Source: Streptomyces sp. CB03234 (lineage in GTDB: Bacteria; Actinomycetota; Actinomycetes; Streptomycetales; Streptomycetaceae). Taken from it: a DNA stretch of 64,000 bases. This document shows, piece by piece, positions 19,298 to 28,486 of this stretch. Position 1 is the first letter of the stretch. The number at the start of each line of letters is the position of its first letter. The notes beneath the pieces were generated by a model. That model was not told the DNA's origin. It worked only from the letters and a program-made list of their open reading frames with translations, and did no database searches. The position numbers and the translations under genes are program-made. Where the stretch lies: contig NZ_LIYH01000001.1 in the NCBI RefSeq assembly GCF_001905885.1, positions 870,169 to 934,168 of the forward strand, in the 5' to 3' direction.

Positions 19298-20155
19298 TCA
19301 GGGCAACGTAAGAATTTCCGCACCCGTGTCCGTGACGACGAGCGTGTGCTCGAACTGCGCCGTCCGCTTGCGGTCCTTCGTCACCACCGTCCAGCCGTCG
19401 TCCCACATGTCGTACTCGTGCGTGCCCAGCGTCAGCATCGGCTCGATCGTGAACGTCATGCCGGGCTGGATGACCGTGGTGGCGTGCGGGGAGTCGTAGT
19501 GCGGAATGATCAGGCCGGAGTGGAACGAGGAGTTGATCCCGTGCCCGGTGAAGTCCCGCACGACTCCGTAGCCGAAGCGCTTGGCGTACGACTCGATGAC
19601 CCGGCCGATGACGTTGATCTGACGGCCCGGCTTGACCGCCTTGATGGCACGGTTGAGCGACTCGCGGGTCCGCTCGACGAGCAGCCGCGACTCCTCGTCG
19701 ACATCCCCGCACAGGTAGGTGGCGTTGTTGTCACCGTGGACGCCGTGGATGTACGCCGTCACGTCGAGGTTCACGATGTCGCCGTCGCGCAGGACGGTGG
19801 AGTCGGGGATGCCGTGGCAGATGACCTCGTTGACCGAGGAGCACAGGGACTTCGGGAAGCCCCGGTAGCCGAGCGTCGACGGGTAGGCGCCGTGGTCGCA
19901 CATGTACTCGTGCGCGACCCGGTCCAGCTCGTCCGTGGTCACACCCGGCGCGATGTGCTTGGCGGCCTCCTCCATCGCCTGCGCGGCGATGCGGCCCGCG
20001 ATGCGCATCCGCTCGATGGTGTCGGCATCCTGCACCTCGGGGCCGGTGTACGGCGTCGGGGCGGGCTTGCCCACGTACTCGGGGCGGCGGATGGATCCGG
20101 GAACGGAACGGGTGGGGGAGAGCTCCCCTGGTACGAGCAGCGACTGGCCAGACAT
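19298..20155 (-). CDS. map: Type I methionine aminopeptidase
   Basis: A 285-residue dimetal enzyme removing N-terminal Met from nascent proteins. All five metal ligands are visible: Asp131, Asp142, His205 (TGHGI), Glu238 (IEPM) and Glu269 (FEH). The N-terminal ~35-residue extension beginning [16 protein letters not shown] is the form usual in actinobacteria. Start ATG20155 is 7 nt after TAGACT with no Shine-Dalgarno, consistent with a leaderless transcript. It is divergent from a small SPOR-like gene. Confidence 0.95.
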   Translation of the reverse strand: MSGQSLLVPGELSPTRSVPGSIRRPEYVGKPAPTPYTGPEVQDADTIERMRIAGRIAAQAMEEAAKHIAPGVTTDELDRVAHEYMCDHGAYPSTLGYRGFPKSLCSSVNEVICHGIPDSTVLRDGDIVNLDVTAYIHGVHGDNNATYLCGDVDEESRLLVERTRESLNRAIKAVKPGRQINVIGRVIESYAKRFGYGVVRDFTGHGINSSFHSGLIIPHYDSPHATTVIQPGMTFTIEPMLTLGTHEYDMWDDGWTVVTKDRKRTAQFEHTLVVTDTGAEILTLP

Positions 20156-20212
20156 GCCAGCGAGTCTAACCAGGCATCGCGGGGCACCATTGCGACAGAG
20201 GAAGGAGCCGAG

Positions 20213-20446
20213 ATGGCCCTGTTCAAGAGGCGTACCGTCGGAAAGCCGGGCGAGTGGTACTACTGCCTGAAGCACGGGAGGGTCGAGGAGGGCCCGGAGT
20301 GCCGGGCGGCGGACCGCTTCGGCCCGTACGCGACCCGGGAGGAGGCCTCCCACGCGATGGAGACCGCCCGGGAGCGCAACCTCCAGTGGGAAACCGACCC
20401 CAAATGGCACGACGCCCCCCGCGACGACGGAGGCCCCACCCCCTGA
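20213..20446 (+). CDS. Small conserved protein, SPOR-like
   Basis: A 77-residue soluble protein. The sequence [20 protein letters not shown] followed by [16 protein letters not shown] resembles a compact SPOR-type or single beta-alpha-beta module with conserved aromatic residues and two Cys. The tail is acidic. AAGGAG lies 6 nt before ATG20213. It is divergent from map. The molecular role is unknown. Confidence 0.8.
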   Translation: MALFKRRTVGKPGEWYYCLKHGRVEEGPECRAADRFGPYATREEASHAMETARERNLQWETDPKWHDAPRDDGGPTP

Positions 20447-20947
20447 CGGCCCCCTCCGGAGCGCCCCCCGCCGCGCCCGGGTGGCCCCGCGCCCTCCCGC
20501 AGGGCCCGCGCCCCCGCCGTTGCGGGCGCCCCGCCCGGCCCCGCCCCCGCCGTGGGCGGTCGCCCTCGCCGGGCCTCGCCCGTCCCTCCCCGTTGTGGGC
20601 ATTCGTCCCGCTGGGGCGATGGGGGTCCCCCCTGCTCGAGCGAAGCCGAGAGCTTGGGGGAGGGTGGGCACAACGGGACCGGGGCGGTGCCCGTTCCCGG
20701 TTCGCCCCGGTACGGTGCGGGTCGGTGGCCTGCCGGGGGGTGGGGGGCGTGGCCCCTCCGGGCTCGTCTCTCCCCCAGAGGGGGCACCCCCACGAGGCCG
20801 GCGGCCTCAGGTACGGGCAAGGGAGCCGTTACGGCGCCGCCAACCTCTGCGGGGACGACCCTGCACGGCCCACCCCGGCCGGTGGCCGACTGCGGGCCGG
20901 TGGGGGGAGGGGCGCGGCACCGCCGCGGGCCGGGGCTTACGGGCGCG
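20447..20947. other. Gene-free GC-rich stretch with palindromic repeat elements
   Basis: No credible gene lies in these ~500 bp. Reading frames crossing it are Pro/Arg/Gly low-complexity shadows. Two palindromic elements of the type scattered in Streptomyces genomes are present, near 20621-20662 and 20770-20793. Confidence 0.7.
20621..20662. repeat. Streptomyces-type palindromic repeat element
   Basis: GGGGGTCCCCCCTGCTCGAG is followed by a short loop and GAGAGCTTGGGGGAG, forming an imperfect hairpin. Similar IR units recur in Streptomyces intergenic DNA as I remember it. A related unit (GGGGGCACCTCCCAGC...GCTGGGGGAG) occurs inside malR2 at ~62076-62105. Confidence 0.65.
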
Positions 20948-22225
20948 TCAGGGCTGGCCCTCCGCGGCAGCGGCACGGCGGCGCAGGGCGTCCTCGTCCG
21001 TGGTGGCGTCGTACGTGACCAGCTTCGGGAGCAGCGCCGCCAGCACGCCCACCGAGGCCAGGCACGCCAGGCCGCCGCTCCAGAAGGCGGGGCGGGTGCC
21101 GGTCCAGCCGGCCATGGCGCCCGCGCGGACCTGGCCCAGTTGGGGGCCGACGCTGTACGAGAGGACCTCGATGCCCGCCAGGCGGCCCCGCAGCTCGTCC
21201 GGGATGGTCTGGTTCCAGATCGTGGAGCGGCCCAGGCCGCTGAGCATGTCGCCCGCGCCCGCGAGGGCCAGGCACAGCAGCACCAGCCAGACGTTGGAGA
21301 ACCAGCCCGCCGCGGCCACCGCCAGGCCCCAGCCCGCCGCGCCGAACACCACCAGCAGGCCGTGCCGCCGGACCTTCGACGTCCAGCCGCTGGTCAGGCT
21401 CAGCAGCACGGAGCCGACCGAGCCGGCCGCGTACATCAGGCCCAGTGACCACTCCGCGTCCAGGTCGTCCGCGAGGAACGGGAAGATCGTGTTGGGGTAC
21501 GCGAAGAACATCGCGGCGAGGTCGATCGCGTACGTACCCAGCAGCACCGGCCGCGACCAGGCGTACCGCGCGCCCTCCGCTATGGCCCGCAGGGACGGCT
21601 TGTCCGCGTCGTGCGCGGCCGGGGCGGGGGAGAGGCGCAGGCAGAGCAGGACGGACACGACGAAGCAGGCCGCCGTGGTGCCGTACGCCGTGGCGTGACC
21701 CGCGTACGCCACGACCAGACCCGCCACCGCCGGGCCCGCGATCGCGCCGAGCTGCCAGCGCAGGGCGTTCAGCGCGGCGGCGGCGGTCAGCTGGTCGTGC
21801 GGCACGATGCGGGCCATCAGCGAGTCCAGCGCCGGGCGCTGGAGCCCCGCCAGGGCCGAGACGCCCGCGGCGACGACGTACAGGGGCCACAGCATGGGCG
21901 TCGGCAGCAGGGCGTTGACCAGGAGAAGCCCGGCCAGCAGGCCCAGCGCCGCCTCGGTGCCGAGGATGACCTTGCGCCGGTCGACCGCGTCGGCGAGGGC
22001 GCCCCCGTACAGTCCGCACACCACCAGCGGCACCAGCTCGACGGCGCCCATCACGCCCACCGCGAGCGGCGAGTCCGTGAGGTGCTTGATCTGCAACGGC
22101 AGGGCGACCATTGCCGTGAAGCTGCCGAAGTACGCGACCAGGCCCTGCACCCACAGCAGGCGGAAGTTCCGCGACGAACGCCACGGGGAGAGGTCGGGCA
22201 GCAGGGCGGAGAGCGTGGCGGTCAC
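20948..22225 (-). CDS. MFS exporter, EntS-like
   Basis: A 425-residue, 12-helix major facilitator of the EntS/MFS_3 type, which often exports siderophores or small metabolites. It has FRLLWVQGLVAYFGSF in helix 1, YGGALADAVDRRKVIL in the 2-3 loop, and GLQRPALDSLMARIVPHDQLTAA. The GTG at 22225 follows a CGGAG motif at longer spacing. The C-terminal tail is charged and Ala-rich. Its substrate is unknown; no biosynthetic genes are adjacent. Confidence 0.88.
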   Translation of the reverse strand: MTATLSALLPDLSPWRSSRNFRLLWVQGLVAYFGSFTAMVALPLQIKHLTDSPLAVGVMGAVELVPLVVCGLYGGALADAVDRRKVILGTEAALGLLAGLLLVNALLPTPMLWPLYVVAAGVSALAGLQRPALDSLMARIVPHDQLTAAAALNALRWQLGAIAGPAVAGLVVAYAGHATAYGTTAACFVVSVLLCLRLSPAPAAHDADKPSLRAIAEGARYAWSRPVLLGTYAIDLAAMFFAYPNTIFPFLADDLDAEWSLGLMYAAGSVGSVLLSLTSGWTSKVRRHGLLVVFGAAGWGLAVAAAGWFSNVWLVLLCLALAGAGDMLSGLGRSTIWNQTIPDELRGRLAGIEVLSYSVGPQLGQVRAGAMAGWTGTRPAFWSGGLACLASVGVLAALLPKLVTYDATTDEDALRRRAAAAEGQP

Positions 22226-22279
22226 GTCCGCCCATGCTCCGTGCCCCCGGCGAACCCCGGCAACCGGTTTTCGAACGCC

Positions 22280-22885
22280 CTACCAGCGTGGGGGCGGTGG
22301 CGAGGTCACCTGGTCGGCCAGGCGCGCCAGGCGGTCCCGGAACCGGCGGCGGCCGGGTGGCGCGGCCGGCAGGGTGTTCTCGCCGGCCGCCGCGCTCACC
22401 AGGTGCTGCACGATGTCGAGGTCCACGTCGTCCGCGTCCGTCACCGTCAGCGCCTCGTGCGCCAGCCCGTGGACCTCCCGGTCGCCGCCGTCCAGGGACA
22501 GCACCGTCGCCCCGGCCCGCCGTGCGTCGTGCACGCGCTCCAGGAGGCCGCCGTCCGGGCGCTGCGGGGCCACCACCAGGAGGGTCGAGCCGCGGCCGGC
22601 CGCCTCCAGCCGGCCCAGGCCCACCGCCAGGTGCGCCGGATCGGAGGGCCGCGCCCGGTGCCGTACCAGCGTGGGTGCCAGCTCCGGCCGTCCCGACCAG
22701 GCCGCCTCGTCCACCAGGTGCGCGGCCAGGTGCCACGGCTCGTACCGCGCGGTGCCCACCAGCAGCAGTCCGCCGCCCTGCGGCACCACCGAGGACCGCA
22801 GGACGGACGCGAACCGGCGGGCCGCCGCGGGCCACTCGGTACCGTCCAGGACCTCACGCAGCAGGGCGACACGTACGGCATCCAT
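22280..22885 (-). CDS. Conserved protein with SIS-like pattern
   Basis: A 201-residue protein of unknown function. The middle has the alternating strand-helix pattern of a sugar-isomerase (SIS) or related Rossmann-like domain: GGGLLLVGTARYE, STLLVVAPQRPDGG and GATVLSLDGGD. The tail is Arg/Pro-rich. The start ATG22885 (MDAVRVALL) gives the natural N-terminus. It is divergent from npdG with an 89-bp gap; this adjacency is common in Streptomyces from memory. No catalytic residue is assignable. Confidence 0.7.
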   Translation of the reverse strand: MDAVRVALLREVLDGTEWPAAARRFASVLRSSVVPQGGGLLLVGTARYEPWHLAAHLVDEAAWSGRPELAPTLVRHRARPSDPAHLAVGLGRLEAAGRGSTLLVVAPQRPDGGLLERVHDARRAGATVLSLDGGDREVHGLAHEALTVTDADDVDLDIVQHLVSAAAGENTLPAAPPGRRRFRDRLARLADQVTSPPPPRW

Positions 22886-22974
22886 GGGGCCGTATCGTCC
22901 CCTTTCCCCGTGCCGTGCGTGGGCGTTCGGCGGCACGTCACCCGGACGGGGTCGTGCCGCGTAGTGTCGGGACC

Positions 22975-23649
22975 ATGACTACTGATCCGTACGACCTCCC
23001 CGACGTCTCCGGGCTCGTCGTCGGTGTCCTCGGCGGCACCGGCGACCAGGGCCGCGGCCTCGCCTACCGCCTCGCCCGCGCCGGCCAGAAGGTGATCATC
23101 GGCTCGCGGGCCGCCGAGCGCGCCGGGGCAGCGGCCGCCGAGCTGGGCCTGGGCGTCGAGGGCGCCGACAACGCCGAGTGCGCGCGGCGCAGTGACATCG
23201 TGATCGTCGCCGTGCCGTGGGACGGGCACGCGGCGACGCTGCGGGCGCTGCGGGACGAGCTGCGCGGGAAACTCGTCGTCGACTGCGTCAACCCGCTCGG
23301 CTTCGACAAGCGGGGCGCCTACGCCCTCAAGCCCGAGGAGGGCAGCGCCGCCGAGCAGGCCGCCGCCCTGCTGCCGGACTCGCGCGTGACCGCAGCCTTC
23401 CACCACCTGTCCGCGGTGCTGCTCCAGGACGAGACGGTCGAGGAGATCGACACGGACGTGATGGTGCTGGGCGAGAAGCGCGCCGACACGGACATCGTGC
23501 AGGCCCTCGCGGGCCGCATCCCCGGCATGCGCGGCGTGTTCGCGGGCCGGCTGCGCGGTGCCCACCAGGTGGAGGCGCTGGTCGCCAACCTGATCTCGGT
23601 CAACCGCCGCTACAAGGCCCACGCGGGCCTGCGCCTGACCGACGTCTAG
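22975..23649 (+). CDS. npdG: F420-dependent NADP reductase
   Basis: A 224-residue Rossmann-fold enzyme exchanging hydride between coenzyme F420 and NADP. It has the dinucleotide motif GVLGGTGDQGRGLAYRLA (~18-35), the NADP-selective GSRAAER, VIVAVPWDG, CVNPLGFDKRG and the C-terminal GAHQVEALVANLISVNRRYK, all typical of the family. The start ATG22975 is 7 nt after TAGTGT and lacks a Shine-Dalgarno, so it is probably leaderless. It supplies or consumes reduced F420 for actinobacterial redox enzymes. Confidence 0.93.
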   Translation: MTTDPYDLPDVSGLVVGVLGGTGDQGRGLAYRLARAGQKVIIGSRAAERAGAAAAELGLGVEGADNAECARRSDIVIVAVPWDGHAATLRALRDELRGKLVVDCVNPLGFDKRGAYALKPEEGSAAEQAAALLPDSRVTAAFHHLSAVLLQDETVEEIDTDVMVLGEKRADTDIVQALAGRIPGMRGVFAGRLRGAHQVEALVANLISVNRRYKAHAGLRLTDV

Positions 23650-23717
23650 CCGCTCGTGAGCATGGGGGACACTGGACGGGCACGTTTCACGCCGTACCCG
23701 GACAGGAGCCGTCCCCC

Positions 23718-23888
23718 ATGCCCCGCCTCGCGCTGTACGCCCTCGCCGTCTGCGTCCTCGCCGTCGCCGCGGCGGTGGTCTCCTTCGTCCAGGGCACCTG
23801 GCTCGGCATCGTGTGGGTGCTGCTGGCCGGCGTCTCCTCGAACATGGCGTGGTACTACCACCGCCAGGCGAAGAACGTCACTGGCTGA
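23718..23888 (+). CDS. Small two-helix membrane protein
   Basis: A 56-residue protein with two hydrophobic segments (LALYALAVCVLAVAAAVVSF and WLGIVWVLLAGVSSNMAW), ending in a basic tail YYHRQAK. AGGAG lies 9 nt before the ATG. It is downstream of npdG by 68 bp, possibly co-transcribed, and overlaps the convergent M50 gene by 11 bp. The function is unknown. Confidence 0.75.
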   Translation: MPRLALYALAVCVLAVAAAVVSFVQGTWLGIVWVLLAGVSSNMAWYYHRQAKNVTG

Positions 23889-24687
23889 CGAGGTCCTGGC
23901 AGGCCGCGTTCGGCTCCTGCCAGAAGAGGTAGAGGTCGCGCCCGCAGTACGTCTCCAGTTCCTCGATGCCCAGGCCCTGCATGACCGTGTGCACCAGGGT
24001 GAAGAAGGCGTCGCGCACTTCGGGGACGAAGAAGAGCAGGGCGAAGACCGCCAGCAGCCCGTAGGCGGCGTACGGCTGGATCTGCCGGCGGATCCTGTAC
24101 GAGAGCCACGGCTCGATCACGCCGTAACCGTCCAGGCCCGGCATCGGCAGGAAGTTCAGGATCACCGCCGACACCTCCAGCAGCGCCAGGAACGCGAGCG
24201 CGAAGCGGAACGGCACCGGTACGCCGTCCAGCGCGCCCAGCCAGAACGGCGCGGTGAACAGGACCGCGCAGACGGCGTTCGTCAGCGGGCCGGCCGCCGA
24301 GACCAGACTGCGCTTGACGCGGCTGCGGATGCGGTCCTGCTCGATGAAGACCGCGCCACCCGGCAGGCCGAGACCACCCATGATCACGAAGACCACCGGC
24401 AGCACGATGCTCAGCAACGGGTGCGTGTAGTTCAGCGGGTTGAGGGTCAGGTAGCCCTTCGCGCCGATGGTGATGTCACCGCCGTGGTGGGCGGTGCGGG
24501 CGTGCGCGTACTCGTGCAGGCAGAGGGAGACGATCCACCCGGCCGTCACGAAGAGGAAGACGGCCAGGCCGAGGTTGGCGGAGAAGCCCGTCCACACCGC
24601 CCATCCGGTGACCGCCATGATGGCGGCGATCCCGAGGAAGACGGGGCTGACCCTCCGGTCGCTGTGGCGGGAGGTGGCGGTGGCCAT
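23878..24687 (-). CDS. Site-2-protease-like M50 zinc peptidase
   Basis: A 269-residue intramembrane metalloprotease homologue with six or so membrane segments. The zinc site is HEYAH in LCLHEYAHARTAHHGGD (~residues 58-62), and the third ligand lies in NFLPMPGLDGYGVI, the LDG motif. No PDZ or CBS domain is present. Such proteins cleave anti-sigma factors or other membrane proteins, but no partner is adjacent. The ATG24687 has GGAG 8 nt upstream. It is divergent from the AfsR-like gene. Confidence 0.9.
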   Translation of the reverse strand: MATATSRHSDRRVSPVFLGIAAIMAVTGWAVWTGFSANLGLAVFLFVTAGWIVSLCLHEYAHARTAHHGGDITIGAKGYLTLNPLNYTHPLLSIVLPVVFVIMGGLGLPGGAVFIEQDRIRSRVKRSLVSAAGPLTNAVCAVLFTAPFWLGALDGVPVPFRFALAFLALLEVSAVILNFLPMPGLDGYGVIEPWLSYRIRRQIQPYAAYGLLAVFALLFFVPEVRDAFFTLVHTVMQGLGIEELETYCGRDLYLFWQEPNAACQDLVSQ

Positions 24688-24778
24688 GGGCGGCGCTCCA
24701 GGGAGTCGGGCGGGCGGGTGCGGACCGATTGACCGTACCGGACACGGCGCGAGGGGCGGGGGGAAGGAGAATGGGGCG

Positions 24779-27700
24779 GTGCGCATCTCACTGCTCGGTC
24801 CCACGCAGGTCCACGGCGCGGACGGCTCCGCCGTACCGGTGGGCGGGGCGCGGCTGCGCGCGCTGCTGACGGTACTGGCGCTGCGCGCCGGGCGGACCGT
24901 GCCGGCCGGGCTGCTGATCGACGAGGTGTGGGACGGTGACCCGCCCGCCGACGCGCCGGGCGCGCTGCAGGCGCTGGTGGGGCGGTTGCGGCGGGCGCTC
25001 GGGCCGGACGCGGTGGTCTCGGCGGCGGGCGGGTACCGGCTGGGCGCCGACGCCGACGACGTGGACCTGCACCGTTTCGAGCGGCTCACGGCCGAGGGCG
25101 TACGGGCGCTGGAGGCGGGCGACCCGCACAAGGCGGTGACCGCCCTGGACGACGCGCTCGCGCTGTGGCGGGGCGGGGCGCTCGCGGACCTGCCCGACCG
25201 GACGGCCGAGGCGGCCCGCTGGGAGACCCGCCGCCACGAGGCCCGCCGCGCCCGGCTCACGGCCCTGCTGGCGCTCGGCCGCGGCCAGGAGACGCTGCCC
25301 GAACTGGCCGCGCTGTGCGGTGAGTTCCCGCTCGACGAACCGCTCCAGGCACTGCGCGTCCGGGCCCTGCGCGCGGCGGGCCGGTCGGCGGAGGCCCTGG
25401 CGGCGTACGAGGCGGTACGCCAGGACCTCGCCACCCGCCTGGGTACCACCCCGGGCCCCGAACTCCGCGCCCTCCACACCGAACTCCTCGCCCCGGCCTC
25501 CGGCCGCCGGGGCGGCGCGGCCGCCGGGCGTCGTCCGGCCGGTGACGGTGCGCCGGTCCCGGACGCCGCCGACCCGGCCGGCCCGGGCAAGGGTGTCCCG
25601 CCCGCCGGTACCTCCGGCCGCCGGACCGAGGCGCCGCGTCTTCCGGCCGGGGACGGCCGGGGCGGCGCCCCCGCCGGCCCGGGGCCGGGTGGTCGGCCCG
25701 TGGGCGGTTCCCACGGCCAGCCCGACGCCGGGCCCCGTCGCGGGGGTGACGCGTACCGGCCGGCCGGTTCGGGGGCGGGTGTGGCGCCCGCCGGTGTCTT
25801 CGGCCGCCGGGCCGAAGCGCCCGACGGGCGTCTTCCGGCCGGGGACGGCCGGGGCGGCGCCCCCGCTGGTGGGTCCCTGGCCGCCCCCGGGCCGGGCGGC
25901 CCGCCCGTGGGCGGCCCTCACGGCCAACCCGGCACCGGCCCTCGTCGCCGGGGCGACGAGCCACGGCGGGGGAACGTGCGGGCGCGGCTGACGAGTTTCG
26001 TGGGGCGCGAGGAGGACATCGGGGTCGTCCTCGGCGACCTCGCGCGGGCGCGGCTGGTGACGTTGCTCGGGCCCGGCGGGGCCGGGAAGACGCGGCTGTC
26101 GCAGGAGGCCGCCGAGCGCGGCGCGGACGCGTGGCCCGACGGCGTGTGGCTGGCCGAGCTCGCGCCGGTCGACGACCCCGACGCCGTACCGGACGCCGTG
26201 CTCACCGCGCTCGGGGCGCGCCAGACCGTGCTGCGCGGCGCCGGCGCCGAGGAGCTGCGGGCGGCCGAGCGGCACGGCGACGCCGACGACGCCCTCGTAC
26301 GGCTCGCCGAGCACTGCTCCGGCCGCCGCATGCTGATCCTGCTGGACAACTGCGAGCACGTCGTCACCGCCGCCGCCACGCTCGCCGAGCGGCTCCTGGC
26401 GGAGTGCCCCGGGCTCACCGTCCTCGCCACCAGCCGCGAACCCCTGGGCGTACCGGGCGAGACGGTACGCCCGGTCGACCCGCTGCCCGACCCGATGGCG
26501 CTGCGGCTGCTCGCCGAGCGCGGGGCGGCCGCCCGGCCCGGGTTCGACGTCACCGGCGACCCGGACGCGTGCGCCGAGATCTGCCGCCGCCTCGACGGCC
26601 TGCCCCTCGCCATCGAGCTGGCCGCCGCCCGCCTCCGTATGCTCACCCCGCGCCAGATCGCCGACCGGCTCGACGACCGCTTCCGGCTGCTCACCGGCGG
26701 CAGCCGTACCGTCCTGCCGCGCCAGCAGACGCTGCGCGCGGTCGTCGACTGGTCCTGGGACCTGCTCGACGAGCCGGAACGGGCCGTGCTGCGGCGGCTG
26801 TCGGTGTTCTCCGGCGGCTGCGACCTGGACGCGGCCGAGGCCGTCTGCGGCGGTCACACCCTGGACCTGCTCGGTTCGCTGGTCGACAAGTCGCTGGTCG
26901 TCGCCACCCCCACCGAGGGCGGCGAGATGCGCTACCGGCTCCTCGAAACCGTCTCCGAGTACGCCGCCGAACGCCTCGACCAGGCCGGTGACCGCGCCGC
27001 CGCCGAGCACCGCCACCTCGTCCACTACCGCGAGCTCGCCCGCACCGCCGACCCCGAGCTGCGCGGCCCGCGCCAGCGCGCCGCACTCGACCGCCTCCAG
27101 CTGGAGTACGAGAACCTCCGCACCGCGCTGCGCCGCGCCGTCGCCGCCCGCGACGAGCACGAGGCGCTCTGCCTCGTCCTGTCCCTGGTCTGGTACTGGC
27201 ACATGCGGGACCTGCGTACCGACGCCCTGCACTGGTCCGAGGCCGCCGCCGCGCTCGGCCCCGACCCGTACGCCCCACCCGTCACCCCCGCACCTCCCCT
27301 CACCGAGCGGTGCACCGACGCCCCGCCGCCGATGGACGACGACCAGCTCCAGGAGGCGCGCCGCGGCGTACGCCTGGTCCAGCTGCTCAACATGGACCAC
27401 CAGACGTCCGAGTGGACCACCCCGGACGGCCTGGAGCACCTGCGCCGCATCCGAGCCGTGTACCGCCCGGGGCTGCCGCAGACGTGCCGCATGCCCGGCA
27501 TGCTCTGGTGGTACGCGGTGCTGCTCACCGGCGACGCGGGGGAGCTGCGCGGCCTCCTCGACGAGACCGTCGACGCCTGCCGGGAGTTCGGCTACGAGTG
27601 GGAGCTGGCCAACGTCCTCCACATGCGTGCCAACGTGCTGGCCAACCGGAGCGACTGGGCGGGCGACGCGGCCCGGGACGCCGACGAGAGCCTGAAGATC

Positions 27701-28480
27701 TTCGACCGGCTCGGTGACTCCTGGGGCGCGGCCGAGGCGCTGGCGGCGCGCGCCGAGGCCCGGGAGCGGCGGGGCGAGTTCGAGGGCGCCGCCGAGGACT
27801 TCGAGGCCGCCATCGGCCACGCCGCGCGGCTGGGCGCCCAGGCCCAGATGTCGCTGCTGCGCGTCCGGTACGCCGAGACGCTCAACGAGCTCGGCCGGGG
27901 CACTGAGGGCGAGGCGATCCTGCGGGAGGTGCTGGCCCGCGGCCGCAGCGCCGGCCACGAGGCCGTGCCGGCCGCCCGGCTCTATCTGGCGCTGTGGCTG
28001 GGCCGCACCGGGCGCACCGCCGAGGCCCGCGAGCAACTGCGGCTGGTGCGCGAGGAGTTCGCCTACGACTCCCTGTCCCTCTTCGAGGGCTTCACGCTCG
28101 GCGTGGTCGCCTGGCTCGACAACCTGGACGGCCGGTACACCGACGCCCTCGACCGGGCCGCCCGGGCCCTGGCCCACGCCCGGGAGCCGCTGTCGATGAT
28201 GGTCGCGCCGCACATGCCGGCCATCCACCTGGTCACCGCCGCGCGGGCGCTCGCCGGACTGGGCGGCCGCGACCGGGCGCGAACGGCGGCCGTGCTGCTC
28301 GGGACGCACGCCGGTCTCCTCCCGGACGGGCACGTGCTCACCCCGATGGAGCGGGAGAACCTGGCGGACGCCACGGAGGCGGCCCGCACCGCCCTCGGGG
28401 ACGCCGCCTTCGACGCTGCGTACGCCGAGGGCGGCGGCCTCACCGCCGAGGAGGCCGCCGCCCTGCTGGACAGCACCTGA
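24779..28480 (+). CDS. AfsR/SARP-type regulator with NB-ARC ATPase and TPR region
   Basis: A large 1233-residue transcriptional activator. An N-terminal winged-helix domain (MRISLLGPTQV to ~90) is followed by a BTAD domain (~95-240, ending YEAVRQDLATRLGTTPG). A Pro/Gly/Ala linker with an internal duplication (~265-400) leads to an NB-ARC ATPase with Walker A GPGGAGKTRL, Walker B MLILLDNCEHV and ATSREPLGVPGE. The rest is TPR-like helical repeats. GTG24779 has AAGGAG 9 nt upstream. The architecture matches AfsR-like regulators of secondary metabolism. No target is evident; the adjacent DrrAB-type exporter is a candidate. Confidence 0.92.
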   Translation: MRISLLGPTQVHGADGSAVPVGGARLRALLTVLALRAGRTVPAGLLIDEVWDGDPPADAPGALQALVGRLRRALGPDAVVSAAGGYRLGADADDVDLHRFERLTAEGVRALEAGDPHKAVTALDDALALWRGGALADLPDRTAEAARWETRRHEARRARLTALLALGRGQETLPELAALCGEFPLDEPLQALRVRALRAAGRSAEALAAYEAVRQDLATRLGTTPGPELRALHTELLAPASGRRGGAAAGRRPAGDGAPVPDAADPAGPGKGVPPAGTSGRRTEAPRLPAGDGRGGAPAGPGPGGRPVGGSHGQPDAGPRRGGDAYRPAGSGAGVAPAGVFGRRAEAPDGRLPAGDGRGGAPAGGSLAAPGPGGPPVGGPHGQPGTGPRRRGDEPRRGNVRARLTSFVGREEDIGVVLGDLARARLVTLLGPGGAGKTRLSQEAAERGADAWPDGVWLAELAPVDDPDAVPDAVLTALGARQTVLRGAGAEELRAAERHGDADDALVRLAEHCSGRRMLILLDNCEHVVTAAATLAERLLAECPGLTVLATSREPLGVPGETVRPVDPLPDPMALRLLAERGAAARPGFDVTGDPDACAEICRRLDGLPLAIELAAARLRMLTPRQIADRLDDRFRLLTGGSRTVLPRQQTLRAVVDWSWDLLDEPERAVLRRLSVFSGGCDLDAAEAVCGGHTLDLLGSLVDKSLVVATPTEGGEMRYRLLETVSEYAAERLDQAGDRAAAEHRHLVHYRELARTADPELRGPRQRAALDRLQLEYENLRTALRRAVAARDEHEALCLVLSLVWYWHMRDLRTDALHWSEAAAALGPDPYAPPVTPAPPLTERCTDAPPPMDDDQLQEARRGVRLVQLLNMDHQTSEWTTPDGLEHLRRIRAVYRPGLPQTCRMPGMLWWYAVLLTGDAGELRGLLDETVDACREFGYEWELANVLHMRANVLANRSDWAGDAARDADESLKIFDRLGDSWGAAEALAARAEARERRGEFEGAAEDFEAAIGHAARLGAQAQMSLLRVRYAETLNELGRGTEGEAILREVLARGRSAGHEAVPAARLYLALWLGRTGRTAEAREQLRLVREEFAYDSLSLFEGFTLGVVAWLDNLDGRYTDALDRAARALAHAREPLSMMVAPHMPAIHLVTAARALAGLGGRDRARTAAVLLGTHAGLLPDGHVLTPMERENLADATEAARTALGDAAFDAAYAEGGGLTAEEAAALLDST
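25591..25957 (+). repeat. Duplicated linker segment inside the AfsR-like gene
   Basis: Two diverged copies (~25591-25748 and ~25778-25957) encode matching stretches around RLPAGDGRGGAPAG and PVGG-HGQP, including near-identical DNA over ~50 bp (CTTCCGGCCGGGGACGGCCG). The copies remain in frame. Confidence 0.8.
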
Positions 28481-28486
28481 GACGGC

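Noticed and set aside
20260..20976. Minus-strand gene in the gap before the MFS exporter
   Set aside because: Pro/Arg/Gly low-complexity with no start signal; it overlaps the SPOR-like gene and palindromic repeats.
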